DNA of 64,000 nt from the NCBI GenBank assembly GCA_947685225.1, contig CANTUV010000004.1, positions 12,369,001 through 12,433,000 of the forward strand, written 5' to 3'. The number at the start of each line of letters is the position of its first letter. The stretch's first letter is position 1. The position numbers were made by a program, and so were the translations under genes. Below, in pieces: positions 1 through 11,088 of this stretch. The stretch comes from Garcia nutans (Eukaryota > Streptophyta > Magnoliopsida > Malpighiales > Euphorbiaceae). Below the pieces are notes generated by a model that had not been told where the DNA came from, did no database searches, and was given only the letters and a program-made list of their open reading frames with translations.

Positions 1-1715
1 TTTTTGAGGCTTACGACCCAGTCTTTTCACCCCAAAAACATCATATTTCACATTTATCAGCTGGACCAGGCTTACGACCCGGTCTTTTCACCTGTCCAGC
101 AATTCATAGGCATACCGCCAAACCCAGAACTCTGAAAATTGAATAACATACTAGGCACACATTTAATTCATTTATTTCATTATCAATCTCTTTCACAATT
201 CATTTCTCATTTCATTACTCATAATTAAACTAGGCAATCATGGCCCAATTATTTCATTTGCATTATCACAGCCAACAACAATGGCTTCACATCTCATCAT
301 TAAAGTATACACAACCAATTGCATTGAACATACATTTTGAATGATCACCATATCTTTCACATTATGCAAATCATAACATTAATCCAATATATTAACAATG
401 AAATATATTACTTAACACATTTACAACCAAATGTGTTAAGTCTCAAAATCATGTAAATGCATGCAACCATGTAAGTTTGTACTTACCTCAAGAGTAACTC
501 ACACCAATCTATACACTTCTTCTTCCAAGAATTCTTCACTACTTGGATTAGGGCAACTCAACCTCTTCACAACCTAATCCAAAAGGAATAATACACACTT
601 ACTTATAGATACACATGAATTTCAATACAATTATTCACCTATTAGTCTCATACTAGGCCCATAGATCACAAATTACAAGCCAGAACCACTATATAGGTCC
701 CCTCGGGCGTGGCCTCACAATCCCACGACCGTGGGATAGCAAACGAGTCTGTCCACTTTGCTTTAAAACCCCCCACGGTCGTGGCCTTCAAGGGCCACGG
801 GCGTGGCATTGAAACTTGCTCTGCTATATCAAAATTTTTGAAGACACAGTCACACTTTCAATCCCACGGTCGTGTCCCTCACTTGCCATGACTGTGGCAC
901 TCATTTGCCACGACCGTGGCACACACTTGCCACGACCGTGGCATTCATTTTGCCTCTACTTCGGATTAAACTCATGTATTCTATGCTTTTAACTTTATTA
1001 CACACAACATATAGAAAATCTAAGATAATAATTGATCAAACTCAATATTTACATCAATTACCAATTCACAACTCTTACTCTTCCAACACCAAACCTAACT
1101 CCTTCTCTTCAATTCAACCCTAAAATCACAATCAATTAAACCCAGCACTCTCAAACACACCACAAACAAACATACTCATACTAACAATAATCAACCATCA
1201 AACTCCAATACAACTTAAAAGAAAACAAGAAAATCAAGTGGAAAACTTACCAAAGTTGATGAAACTTCTTAGATTTCCAACTTGATCACTTGAAACATCC
1301 TTCAATCTTGAGCTTGGAAAATCAAAAACTCTCTTTCTTTCTTACTTTGGAGGGCGCCGACCATGAAGGAAAAGAAAATAAGAAGAAGAAAGAATAATAG
1401 CAAAGTCAAACACTTACTAACCACTTAAACCTCCTTTTAAAATCCACCAAGTATTTTAATATTAAAATAATCTAAAATATCCTCTTCCACTCATCAATCC
1501 AATTTCCTATTAATTAATTTAAAATAATTAATTTATCTTCTTTTGACTTCCATTTCTTTGACTTGTATATGTTGTATATATCACAATATATACAACATAT
1601 ACAATCTTCCCTTACCTCTTTTCTCTTTCCATTTAAACATATACATTTATAACATTTAATTGAAATATAACAATAAATATTCCAAAACTTTTAGGGTATA
1701 CTTTGGGATATTACA
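1..1715 (-). mobile_element. Chromovirus-type LTR E1 (5' LTR or solo LTR), truncated by window start
   Basis: The right end reads (minus strand) TGTAATATCCC, a typical LTR start, and abruptly meets unrelated Tat-LTR sequence at 1716. The backbone matches the LTR at 57542-59408 along its length, including two copies of a cttacgacc motif (4-120), so this is the same family in the same orientation. About 85 bp of the far end should lie left of the window. Because the boundary at 1715 meets foreign sequence rather than a PPT, this is the outer 5' LTR of a minus-strand element or a solo LTR. A TATA-like cctatatag (minus, 689-698) lies just downstream of the hairpin array at 709-940. Confidence 0.85.
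709..940. repeat. Array of CACGNNCGTG dyads, partly 22-bp phased
   Basis: Inverted-repeat cores CACG-NN-CGTG start at 724, 774, 796, 865, 887 (degenerate), 909 and 931. The last four are spaced exactly 22 bp, as are 774 and 796. The middle two bases vary (AC, GT, GG) while the arms are kept. The array lies inside LTR E1 about 0.8 kb from the LTR's 5' end, where LTRs C, D and E2 also carry arrays. Open frames across this array are by-products of the repeats. Confidence 0.9.
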
Positions 1716-1848
1716 CCCTATCTGTCCCGGTGGCGACTCCATTTTTCTCCGGACTTAGGTCCGTGTTCTCTAAGGCCCCTTGCCTAAACAGTGCTGAAGT
1801 CGCAAGAACCATTCTACCGGGAGTGGGGGTGAAAATCCCCGCTCACAC
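1716..1848 (+). mobile_element. 3' end fragment of a Tat-type LTR
   Basis: This segment matches the last ~130 bp of the LTRs of X (16806-16940, minus) and Y (22050-22179, plus), ending in the same ctcaca terminus at 1848. It contains a PBS-like TGGCGACTCC at 1731-1740 inside the LTR. The rest of the LTR is lost or lies beyond E1, which inserted here. No PBS follows 1848, so this was a 3' or solo LTR. Confidence 0.75.
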
Positions 1849-3949
1849 CGTTCATGATGATGAATCAGAGACTAAGGAAGGAGGTTGGACCTCTAAATCA
1901 GAAGTAGAATAGATATACAATCATAAGGTCCTCGCCCTTGCCATGCCTTAGCAGATGAAGCATTGTTTTCTCCAACTCAACAAACTTCTCCAAGCTCGTT
2001 TGGTTTTGGTTCCATTTTCTTACATTGATGTTTTTTAGAATAATTATGTTATTCAAATTAAGATTGTTTTAATAAATTATGTTCAATTTTTATTGGTCTT
2101 TGTTCATTTTGGTGTTCAACCAATGGCAAATCTAGATTGATATTTGTAAATTAGTGTATCTATGCATCATGGTTCGAATGTCTTTACTAAGTGAGGGAAT
2201 TATTCCGTAGCATTAAGCTGTGTATGCTAACTTAGAGAGAACTCCAGCATAATGACATTTGTCTAGGTCCTAGTCCATCTTAGAACATGCTTTGATGAAC
2301 TTTTGATGCCAAATTTCAGTTTGCTTATTTAAGGGAGAGATGATATAGGCATTGTTTGGTAAGCCAAGAACTAGTATCCACCCTATTAACATCAATCCCT
2401 AGTTTGTCCCTTTAAAACTTCATAAAATTTTAGCTTGTTTTCATTGGCTTATAAACCCTAATGACCTACCCCGAACTATTGTAATACTTATGGTAAGTCT
2501 AATTATCACTAAGTAGCAAAAGGGAAAGAAGATCAAAGAGAAGCATATATAGTCAAGACTATAGAGATAGTGGAAGGACACTTGAATTAGAACTAATATC
2601 ACAGACTTATTGAGATAAAGTCAAGGCAACAAAGGATTCATCCTCACTGAAGCAAACTTATGCCAATCACTATTTATCAGAAACAGAACATGGTGCAAAT
2701 AAGATAACTCCTTTAGAGCTGGGACCTAAAAAAAGGAAAAAAAAAGTCAAGAAAAAGAAAATAAAAATAAAAAACCCAAAAAAGAAAAAAAGAAAAAAAG
2801 AAACAAAACCAAAGAAACAAATAGAGAAGAAGAAAAATAAAAGAAGAAGAAGAGGGAAGAATAATATGGTTCTAAACTTTTTTCAAAAGCAAAGGTTATC
2901 ATAATCAAATCTAGATTTCTACCATGAAGATAAGATCTATCTTTTCATAAAGCAAGATTTCAAGTTCTATTTTTCATGAAGCAAGATAACAAAATGCCTA
3001 GAAAATAAAAGTGATGCCCAGAGTTTAAGAATACCCCCAACAACATATGGTTCCCGGATAAAGTTTACAGTGTAAAGGTTTGTCCATAATGTAACATCAG
3101 CTGCAATCTAAAAATGGTCTTCACTTAACCCATGTCCCTTATAGACCCCATCTCAAGCCTATTAAAGACTTGTTGATCTCTCTTGGTAGTTGGAGTCTAT
3201 TAGTGGAGATTGTTTGAATAAGCATGCATATGAGATACATAATATTAAAACTCAATGAGACCTTTGGCCAAGTAATGTGTATGTGCCTATCTGAAGTGCA
3301 ACAGTTCTTGCTTAAATGGAAATGATTTCTAAGTTTAGTACAGTAACTGGGGTTGTCATATTATAGATATATTAATTTGAAAATTAAGCTCTGAGGTACA
3401 ATGACACTGATTTGACAAAGCCAAAATATGATTTTAAGATTTAAAAATAAATGTGTGTTTTTGTCATACAAAGACTTCAAGTTATGCATTATCGAACCTT
3501 AAAGGACATATTTGGCAAAAGTAGGCTATTGAAAGGATCACTTGCAAGGTTGTGAATAAGTCACCAACTAATGTCCTAAACCATGGGCTAAAATGGGTAT
3601 ATCTGACTATACTGCTTTGGCCCCCACAACTTATGATTCCCATACCTTGAAGATGAAGCCACGGATGCAATATCTTCGTCTGTCTCAGTGTAAGGCTCGA
3701 ACAAAGATTTTGAAGGTACTAATAAGGGTGCTTTAGCTTATCACCTCAGTCTGTGAGTCAATCTAATCACTGTAGGTATCACCCATGCATATTATGCATA
3801 CATAAGCATATTACACTGCATTTTATTGTCTTGTATTGCTTATTCTTTGTCAAAATAAGCAGTAAAACACTGTGAAGCAAACATTGAGAAGTAGATATGG
3901 CATCAGGAGGCATGGAAAGGCCATTTCAAAAGAAAGAGGAGATACTGGT
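1849..3949 (+). mobile_element. Tat-type 3' non-coding region, fragment F (same family as G and H)
   Basis: No intact coding region. The first ~100 bp resemble the end of the Gag-like frame of G (47640-47700). From about 1960 the sequence follows G 47740-51200 closely and matches H 25990-24000 in reverse complement. It is therefore the long 3' untranslated region of a pol-less Tat-type element. A purine-rich tract lies at 2727-2865. The copy ends at 3949 where the LTR of J begins. The 62-aa frame at 3482-3670 (minus) has no support. Confidence 0.7.
2727..2865 (+). repeat. Purine-rich low-complexity tract
   Basis: About 140 bp almost entirely A and G with few interruptions. The same position in H (25130-25270, reverse complement) and G (49845-49960) is also purine-rich, so it is a retained feature of this 3' region. 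It differs from the terminal PPT, which in G is at 52265-52279. Confidence 0.65.
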
Positions 3950-4115
3950 TGTTTAGATCATTTTTATACTTGTTTTTAGTATGATTTTTATGTGTTTTTA
4001 GTTAATGTTTTGATTGATTTTTGTTTTAAGTGTGTTTAAAGTGTTGTTTTTAGGTTTAGGCACAAAAACACCCTTGGAAGATCAAAACAGTGCAAGAAAA
4101 GCATGAACCAAGCAA

Positions 4116-4662
4116 GACATGGCCAAGCCAAAACTAGCTTGGCCGTGTCCCTCAAAGAATGAAGTTGGCAAAGCTTGACACGACCGTGAGACATGGCCAA
4201 GCCTTTGGCCGTGTCCCATCCAAGGAACAAAACCAAAGAAACCAAGAAAATAAGAGCAAAAATAAAGAAGCAGGAAGAGACATACTCAGTGACATGGCCA
4301 AGCCACTAGCCGTGTCCCATCTTGAGCCAAGGAAGAGAAGGAAAAGAAGCAAACAGAAGTGGACACACTCAGTGGCCGTGTCCCATTTCATGCCAACAAG
4401 ACATGGAGCAAGCAAAGAAGGAAAGAAAAGAAGCATAAGCAAACACACCCACATGACACGGCCACAAGCTTGGCCGTGTCACCCTTGAGACCAAAAGGAA
4501 AGAAGAAAAGAAAGAAGCAAGCAGTGAAGGACACAACCAGCTAGCTTGGTCGTGTCCCATGAAAATTGAGGGACACGTCCACTAGCTTGGCTGTGTCACC
4601 TCATGGAAAGAAAGAAAAGAACAAGAGACACGGCCAAGCTACTCTTGGCTTGGCCATGTCAC
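4116..4662. repeat. Array of eight GACACGGCC...GGCCGTGTC hairpins in LTR J
   Basis: Eight inverted repeats with arms like GACACGGCCAAGC and GCTTGGCCGTGTC and loops of about 5-10 bp start near 4116, 4194, 4291, 4362, 4455, 4529, 4573 and 4627. They are spaced roughly 45-100 bp apart by purine-rich spacers. The array stops about 80 bp upstream of the TATA box at 4741, so it sits in the presumed U3 promoter. Confidence 0.85.
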
Positions 4663-4740
4663 ACCTAAAATATTTGAATTTTTCTACACGAAGTGGGGAC
4701 AAAGTGGGGAACAAGGCCTTGTGGTTGCCAAAACAAATAT

Positions 4741-4749
4741 TATAAAAAG
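4741..4749 (+). promoter_or_regulatory. Putative TATA box of LTR J
   Basis: TATAAAAAG on the element's sense strand, about 790 bp into the LTR and immediately downstream of the hairpin array. No experimental support; inferred from sequence and position. Confidence 0.5.
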
Positions 4750-6040
4750 AAATAGTGGGGAACAAAGTGAAATGGTGTGAGTTGGAAGGCATGGGTGTGT
4801 ATTTTTGAATGAATTAAAAAGAGAAGAAGAGGGAAATGGGGGAAGCTTTTGGTTTTCTTGGAGCCAAATTTCTGCTACACGTTTGGGAGAGGGAGAGAGT
4901 GACACTCTCCCTTATCCCTTCATCTTCATCTCCATTTCCATCCTCTCCACCTTCTCCATCTTCCATTGATAAGATCTTTGAGGTTCTTTGGGATAAATTG
5001 GGTTAACAAGCTCTTAAAGGTTGAAGAAGCTTCATTGAAAGGATTGGTGACTTGAGAAAGCTCCATTCCATCTTCCAAAGGCAAAATCAATTGAAGAGTT
5101 GGTGACTTGAGAAAGCTCCATCCAATGGTTTGGTGACTTGAGAAAGCTCCATTCCATATTGCAAGGGGAATCAACCATTGAAGAGGGCTTGAGTTCTTCA
5201 TCAAATACATCAAGTGGAGCTAGGAGGAAGACTAGCAATCCTACTCTTGGCATCTTCACAAGGGGTTTTTCTATTCTCTCTTTTAATTCATTCTTATTGT
5301 TGTTGTTGTATTAAGAGATTGATATTGCAATGGACAATTTGTATTTGTTTTATATTGAGTTGAATGAATGTGTTAAATTGATGATGTTGAGCTAAATACC
5401 CATGCCTAGGGTTTGTAGTATATTGGGTTGAATGTCTTGATTTGATATTTCCATTGATGTTCCTTGTTGATTCGTTGATTGTATTGTATTAAATGCTAGG
5501 TTAATAGATTAGCTACCTATTGATCTTTGAATATTGGATGACGGACCGAGAGGTGAAATCCAATATCGGAACTATATAATCGACCACCCTATGAATGAAT
5601 TAGAAATATAAGTTCTAGGGTTTATTAATTTGGTAATGTAAAAGAATTGGTCATTGTTAATTCATGAATGTGAGAACTAATGGATTGGTAATTGACTAAT
5701 TAACCTTAAGGAACAAATTAATTACAAGGTTATGTTAATGGATAATTGAGAACTGAGCTTTGATTGAATGGACCTATGACTCTAGGCACCTTCCCAAGAA
5801 TTGATTTGATCTTGTACACCCATCACACACACTAATCCCTACGCAAATTAATTTTAGGTTTAAATTATTCTCGCACCATCCCAAACAACAAACTCTCGAA
5901 TTTAAATAATTGTCAATCAAGCTATTACGAACCACACCTTCTTGGGGAAACGACCTTGGGGCGATCACCTTTGCTACAGCTACCTCGTATACTTGCGAGT
6001 GACGCTTTGTAGTAGTACTTAATTCGAGCGCAACAAGTTT

Positions 6041-6058
6041 TGGCGCCTCTGCCGGGGA
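6041..6058 (+). promoter_or_regulatory. PBS of element J (tRNA-Asp type)
   Basis: TGGCGCCTCTGCCGGGGA lies 5 bp after the LTR end at 6035. It resembles the tRNA-Asp-complementary PBS usual in Athila-type plant Gypsy elements (TGGCGCCGTTGCCGGGGA), with two mismatches. It fixes J as plus-strand. Confidence 0.8.
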
Positions 6059-6429
6059 GGGTTGTCAAAGTAGTAATAGTTTGATTTTTTTTTATTTTTT
6101 CGGTTGTTTTTTTTCTTTAAAGTACTAAGTGCTGTTTTCTTTTTATTTTTGCCAGGGAAGGTGAGTACTTTCCGTTTGTTCATCTAGCATGCATGCTTAG
6201 GAATTTTATTCATTTCCAGTAAGGAACTTAGAAATAAATGTTAGGAATATTTCCTTTACATGTACTAGTAATGAATTAGGATCTGTACCAGGCTTCATTA
6301 TGTTCTGCCATCAGTAATTATTTCTAGTAAAGAACTTAGAAATAATCCTTTAGGAATCCACACCCAGCTGGGGAAAGAACTTAAATCTTTTCTGAATTTG
6401 TCCAACTTTTCTGATTGATTTTTTTTTAG
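6059..6429 (+). other. Leader or intron region of J, upstream of the PMD exon
   Basis: T-rich sequence with no long frame. It contains two diverged copies of an element with the core aacttagaaataa (about 6218-6255 and 6320-6358). It ends with a polypyrimidine tract and AG at 6428-6429, a good 3' splice site for the exon starting at 6430. A possible 5' splice site, ggtgagt, lies near 6160. I cannot place a first exon or start codon. Confidence 0.45.
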
Positions 6430-7815
6430 GACTCTACAATCAAGATATCTATAGCTGAGCGTCCGATGGTCACTATTCCGGCTTACATTTTTTATGCCGG
6501 GCACCCAGTGGGGGATCTTATCAGACCTGCTTTCCTTCACCATTTGAGGGCTATAGATGTGGGCAGAGATATCCACCGGGATTTGGTCTGTGCTTTAGCC
6601 GAGTGCTGGTGGCCTACCACTGACACTTTCCATTTTTCTTGGGGGGAGATGACAATGACGCCTACTGACTTTTCCATCATCTCTAGGATTCCCTTTGGCA
6701 TTGAGATGGTGGAGTCCTATGATGACTGGCGGTAGGACATTTCTTCAGCCGACATGATTACTTTGATCGGGGTTGACTATCCTCGATATCAGGCGCCTCG
6801 CTGCATTCAGCGGAGGTGGCTTGTGGAGCAAGCGCCAGGTATCTACACTGGTTACGAGACAGGCAACCTTACTGCTGACCAGGCGGCCAGGTTTACCTTG
6901 CTTCTCCTGTTTGCTAGCTCTTTCTTATCAAATAGGAAAGATGCAGTGAGTCTCAATGTGCTGAAGAGCCTACTTGACCTGACATGGCTTCATACGTACG
7001 ATTGGGCTAGCATGATGCTGTGTAGGTTGTATGACGATATGTCTGACCTCTGCTATACCCGTATTGCTCCATGTGGCTTGTATTACTTCTGGGAGGTAAT
7101 GTAAAGAACATTTCCCCTAACTTTATATATGTTGGCATACACCAATTCTGATATTTTTTTTATTTTTTTTTTAGACTTGGGCTTACGAGTACTTTCCTGT
7201 CATCGCCCCTTTTCTTCGCGAGATACCTGCCCCCGCCGATCCTCTTTCCCCCATTGCTTGGAGGTGGTATAGAGAGAGGGTAGAAGTACCAAAGAGGAAA
7301 CTTCCCATTAGAGGGCTGAGATCATTCTTCGACAGCTGCCCAATGGACTCAGTAAATGCTTTATCGTCATCTTTTTTATTATATTAGAGAAAATGATTCA
7401 CTAATATAACAAATTTTTACAGGTTGCATCTGAAGTGATGTCTCACCGACTGGCAGAGTGGATTGCTCAAGATTACAGCTTTCGGTGATCAGAGTTTCTG
7501 ACTCGCCGTCTATTCATACTTCCCCATCCAGAGTTTCGACGGTATTATCTCGCTGAGAGGGTAATTTTCCAGATCGCCGGTTTCCGTGCAGTTCCCATGG
7601 ATCCTCCTGACGATATGCTATCTTCGACACTTCTGCCTGTTACTGTGTCCTAGTATGAGGGCGACCCTTTCGAGTCGGCTTATGCCCCGGATGAGGAATT
7701 ATGACTTCTACTGCCTTCATCGACTGATGCCATGCATTGGGACACGATTTGATTATGTACCACCTTATCGGTCTTCCCACTCTTCGGCTCCCACTTCTGG
7801 CACTCCGAGAGACCA
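6430..7815 (+). pseudogene. Plant mobile domain (PMD) protein, intron-containing pseudogene
   Basis: The frame from 6430 encodes a PMD-type domain: the segment around residues 50-75 of the exon (TFHFSWGEMTMTPTDFSII) has the family pattern of an aromatic-rich strand followed by GE.T.TP.DF. Two short introns are visible: 7096-7174 (gtaatg to ttttttag) and 7352-7422 (gtaaat to ttacag). Splicing keeps the frame, joining a WE end to a TWAYEYF start. Disabling stops are TAG 6733-6735, TGA 7486-7488 and TAG 7651-7653. The 3' end is lost at the junction with element I near 7815. PMD proteins are known both as host silencing-related proteins and as passengers of Gypsy and Mutator-like elements. Here the domain lies right after the PBS, where gag would normally be. 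Confidence 0.75.
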
Positions 7816-8985
7816 TCAAATATTTCCCTTCCACAGCCTTCTTAAACACCAAATGAAGAGGTACCCCAAGGTCAGTATATTGCCTTCTTGTCTGATTTCT
7901 CAGCCCAAGATTGCCCACACGTAAAGGATTCGCAGGGGCAATATTGGCCACTTGATTGACCTTGCTTGAGGAAGGAGTTTGGCTTTGTTTCTTATATTTT
8001 GATGCAGCCCACTCATCCACTATTTTACCCAACTGTATCAAATCTTCTACCTTGGTTGCAGTCGCAATGAGCGATTTGAAAGTAGGTAGATATTGGGTTT
8101 GCAGTTGAGCTTGATATGTAGGCCTTAAATTTCTGATTATGATATCAATCTGCTCTTGTTCTGAAGGGCGATTGATCATCTGGGCGGCTTTTGCCCTCCA
8201 CCTCGTAAGGAACGAGGAGAAGGGTTCATTGTTGTTCTGCTTGGTAGTCTCAAGTTCCCTTCTAGTGACATCCACCTCAATATTGTAGTGGTATTGAGAG
8301 TTAAATGCATTGCAGATGTCTTCCCATGTCTTAATCTTGGAACGGTCTAGACTCACAAACCATTTAAGGGCAGCCCCAGTCAGGGATTGTTGGAAGAGTT
8401 GAGCAAAGAGCTCATCATTTAAACCCCAAGGACTCAAGGCCCCCACATACATCTTCAAATGGGTTTTAGGGCAAGTGGTCCCATCAAATCTGTCCATCCC
8501 TGGCATCTTGAATTTTGGAGGTAATCTGGCTTGGGGAAACAAGGATAAGGAATCCATGTCTACCACCTCTTTGTGAGTTTTCATTGCAGTGATTGACCTC
8601 TCAAGAAATTCAAGTTTCCTTTTCAGTTCATCTGTTTCGTTCTTGGAGGGTGGATCCTCCAAATTGATAACAGGGGTATTAATCTGAGCAGTCACGGGGG
8701 TACTAGTTTGCCCCACAATGGGTTCCTTCCCCAAATTTCCAGGAGTAGGGACTGTCTTTGGTGCTCCTTCTAATTCAGCTAGGATGGCTACCCTTTGGGC
8801 GGCTAAAGCTTCATCAATTTTTTCTTGCATTCTAGCTTCAATTTCCTTAACCTGACCATCCAGCAAAGCCTTAATCTGTTCAATTGTGGAATTTCAGTAA
8901 TTGGAGTAGTTGGTGAAGTTGGGGTAGTAGAACTTGTAGGGGATAGCATAGTTGGTGTTGGTGTATCGGATGTAGGTGAAGGCAC
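7816..8985 (-). pseudogene. gag remnant of element I (Ty3/Gypsy)
   Basis: The minus-strand frame 8866-7816 contains a retrotransposon Gag capsid-like domain: KFKMPGMDRFDGTTCPKTHL, then the ALKWFVSL segment, a TWEDICNAFNSQY region and FLTRWRAKAAQM. The domain resembles the Gags of X and Y but is clearly a different family. The N-terminus is Ser/Thr/Pro-rich in another frame (8985-8890), so a single-base frameshift lies near 8888. The zinc-knuckle region, protease and RT are missing: homology stops near 7816 and the sequence passes directly into the PMD pseudogene on the opposite strand. The remaining codons of the long frame (7640-7815) belong to J read backwards. Confidence 0.8.
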
Positions 8986-9572
8986 ACGGACAGTGGGTAC
9001 CTGAAAAGGTCAAGGGTAAAAAATCAGGGTGGTGTGTAGGGTAGGAAAACTCTTGGTCCACTTATGTACATCAAAATTTTTCCCCAAAACAATGTTGTTA
9101 TGTTGCATGAATGCACCTCATCACATCACAATTCATTTTAATGGAATGCGGCACTATCATTGGGTACATACAACCTAAGGGACGGTTCTATTGTTATGTA
9201 AAAATAGAGAATCGGCTTATCATAGGGACCCTTGAGTCTTGAGTAAGATATACCTAACCACATGTGAAACAAGGAGTTTCGCGTGGGTCCAACAGTACGA
9301 TTACTCATGGGCCACTCCAAAAGGATTGGAATGGTTTGCGACAATAGGGAGGACGCTTTGGCTGTCCGCCGGCATAATCAAGGAGACCTGCCGGTCAGCG
9401 CTACTTGCTATCCAGACTCAGAACTTTGAACAGAAAGAGAAGAAATTCATTTGAAAACAATTTTTTATGCAATGGAGGAAAAGGATTCCCCCATATATGC
9501 AAGAGAAAAAGATTCTCTGAATGACAAAACAAATGCACAATTTATCAAATAAGGGACCATTGAATGAAAAAG
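8986..9572 (-). other. Leader of element I, distal part
   Basis: Sequence between gag and the duplicated leader segment. No convincing coding region; the 60-70-aa frames here overlap on both strands and match nothing I recognise. Confidence 0.5.
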
Positions 9573-9894
9573 ATTCCTTTTGTCAACTTTCAATCCAACA
9601 TCCTTAAAGAAAGGATATATAATGCTAGGGTACCCTGCAAAATGAATAAAAATACCCTAAAGAAGGGCAAGTTAGTCAAATTAACAATAGTAGTCTACTA
9701 GAGTCCCATAAATTATTTTTTATGGTCCCTAGAAAGGTTTCTTTTGTCAATTTTCAATTCCAATATCCTTAAGGAAAGGATAATCATTGCTAAGGTACCC
9801 TGCAAAATAAATAAAAGCACCATAAAGAATGGCAAGTTAGTCAAATAAACAATTGTAGTCCACTAAGATCCCATAAATCATTTTTATGGTCCCC
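9573..9894 (-). repeat. Two-copy direct repeat (~160 bp) beside the PBS of I
   Basis: 9573-9732 and 9735-9894 align along their length, with shared tracts such as taccctgcaaaat and ggcaagttagtcaaat and a common end in tttatggtccc. The copies differ at many positions, so the duplication is old. The second copy abuts the PBS. Confidence 0.8.
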
Positions 9895-9897
9895 AGT

Positions 9898-9907
9898 GGA
9901 GTCGCCA
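9898..9907 (-). promoter_or_regulatory. PBS of element I
   Basis: Minus strand TGGCGACTCC, 3 bp after the LTR 3' end at 9911. It is the same PBS core as in X (16795-16804) and complements a tRNA 3' end of GGAGTCGCCA, a type reported for Ogre/Tat elements (tRNA-Arg, from memory). Confidence 0.8.
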
Positions 9908-9910
9908 ATC

Positions 9911-11088
9911 TGTGAACCTCGGTTTTCCGCCCGAAAAGGATCCGGGCGAAAGTTCACTTGTTGTCGGGAGTCGCCACTCAGTTTATTTTGTTCGAAGGGA
10001 AAAACTAAGAAAACCCTTGTTTGACTCCAATAACTTGTCCAATGTAAAGGTTTCTAGTCTGCGAACCCAAGGAGGATTCGGGGACTATGTCATGTATTCG
10101 ACTAACTTTGTAATAATAAAAAAAAGAAATAAACACAAAAGGGATGAAGAAAACAGAATAAAGAGATTGTTATTAAAATGTGGACTTGCTATTTGGGGTG
10201 AATCCTAAATATGCCTACATACTCCCGTTTGAATGGGAGATCAAAGCCCATGTAGTTCGAAAAAGCCTATTCAAAGGCGATGAAATTTATGCTTCATGCA
10301 TGTGTGTGTGTATGCTTCGTGCATTTGTCGGGCTTTTTGCCAAATTTGTGAGATTTAGCACTTAGTGCAAAAATTGTATAATTTCGGATACTTAGTACCA
10401 AAAGAGTTCGATTTAGGCTTCATGCCAAAAGTTCATTTTAATGGTGCCGTTTAGGTACTTAGTACCAAAGAGATGCAATTTAGGCTCCGTGCCAAAAAGG
10501 TTGATTTTATTTATGGCTTAAAGCCGAAAGGGTGATTGGTTAGTCCATTAGGCCCTCAGACCTAAAAAGATTAGGTCTTTGACCGAGAAGAAATTAAGAA
10601 GAAGATTAGAATGCTTATGATATGCTCGAATTGACCAAGGATGAATTATGATATTACCTTGATTAGAATTTTTCCACTTCTAAGTTCCAGATCTTGTTTC
10701 CTTGCACTTTTGAGTATGATTCTTGCTTTCTACAACAAAATATTAGAAATTCTTAAGCATAAAAATTTCGTCAGCATCTGGGCGTAGGAAGTCCGAAAAA
10801 TCCCCTTTTCTGAAAATCTGAAGCCTATATATAGGCAAAATAGGGCTGGACGGCGGCCGGGCCGCCGTCCTGGCCCACCGCGACACGCGCTATTTTCCGT
10901 TAAAACTGACTTTCTGGGAGCCACGGGCCTCCAAAAATTATTCCGAGACCATATCCGTGATCCTCACGTCGTCCCGGACATTTCAAGTACCATGAAGACA
11001 TACTTTCGGTGGACTTTTACCATGGACCCCCGGTCCGGCCTGGTCTGAGAAAATTGGCTTTCCGAGCCCCAAAATTCGAGTGTTCACA
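9911..11088 (-). mobile_element. 5' LTR of element I, inserted into X pol
   Basis: On the minus strand it begins TGTGAACACTCG at 11088 and ends ggttcaca at 9911, 1178 bp. At 11088/11089 it interrupts the archaeal-type RNase H segment of X within the codons after GAANRK. The flanking 5 bp, ctttc (11089-11093), is the expected TSD, but the partner is lost because the element is truncated in gag. A second PBS-like core (9967-9976) lies inside the LTR. A palindromic TATA-like GCCTATATATAGGC is near 10825. LTR frames on either strand are not genes. Confidence 0.85.
10331..10525. repeat. Mini-hairpin array in LTR I, about 29-bp spacing
   Basis: Seven short inverted repeats lie in a row: GGCTTTTTGCC (10331), GCACTTAGTGC (10358), GATACTTAGTACC (10387), GGCTTCATGCC (10416), GGTACTTAGTACC (10454), GGCTCCGTGCC (10483) and GGCTTAAAGCC (10515). 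Most steps are 27-32 bp, one is 38. Stem sequences alternate between GGC/GCC and GTAC-type arms, and spacers keep a ttta or aaaa flavour. Confidence 0.9.

Larger units (their letters stand above)
3950..6035 (+). mobile_element. LTR of element J (5' LTR)
   Basis: It starts with TGTTTAGATC where the F sequence stops, ends with gcaaca at 6035, and is followed 5 bp later by a tRNA-Asp-type PBS. Length 2086 bp. It contains a hairpin array (4116-4662), a TATA box TATAAAAAG at 4741-4749, and three copies of a ggtgacttgag repeat at 5046, 5101 and 5132. Low-complexity frames inside are not genes. The matching 3' LTR is absent from the window. The expected TSD is ctggt (3945-3949), but its partner is missing. 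Confidence 0.8.

Noticed and set aside
709..1123. Open frames across the E1 dyad array as possible small proteins
   Set aside because: They begin at GTG or ATG codons within the repeats, and similar frames occur in LTR C (33456-33758, 39850-40044) on both strands; the array explains them.
4036..4560. Overlapping frames on both strands in LTR J
   Set aside because: The hairpin array keeps frames open by chance on both strands; no family motif.
6298..6576. 92-aa minus-strand frame opposite the PMD exon
   Set aside because: Antisense shadow; the plus strand has PMD motifs and consistent splice sites.
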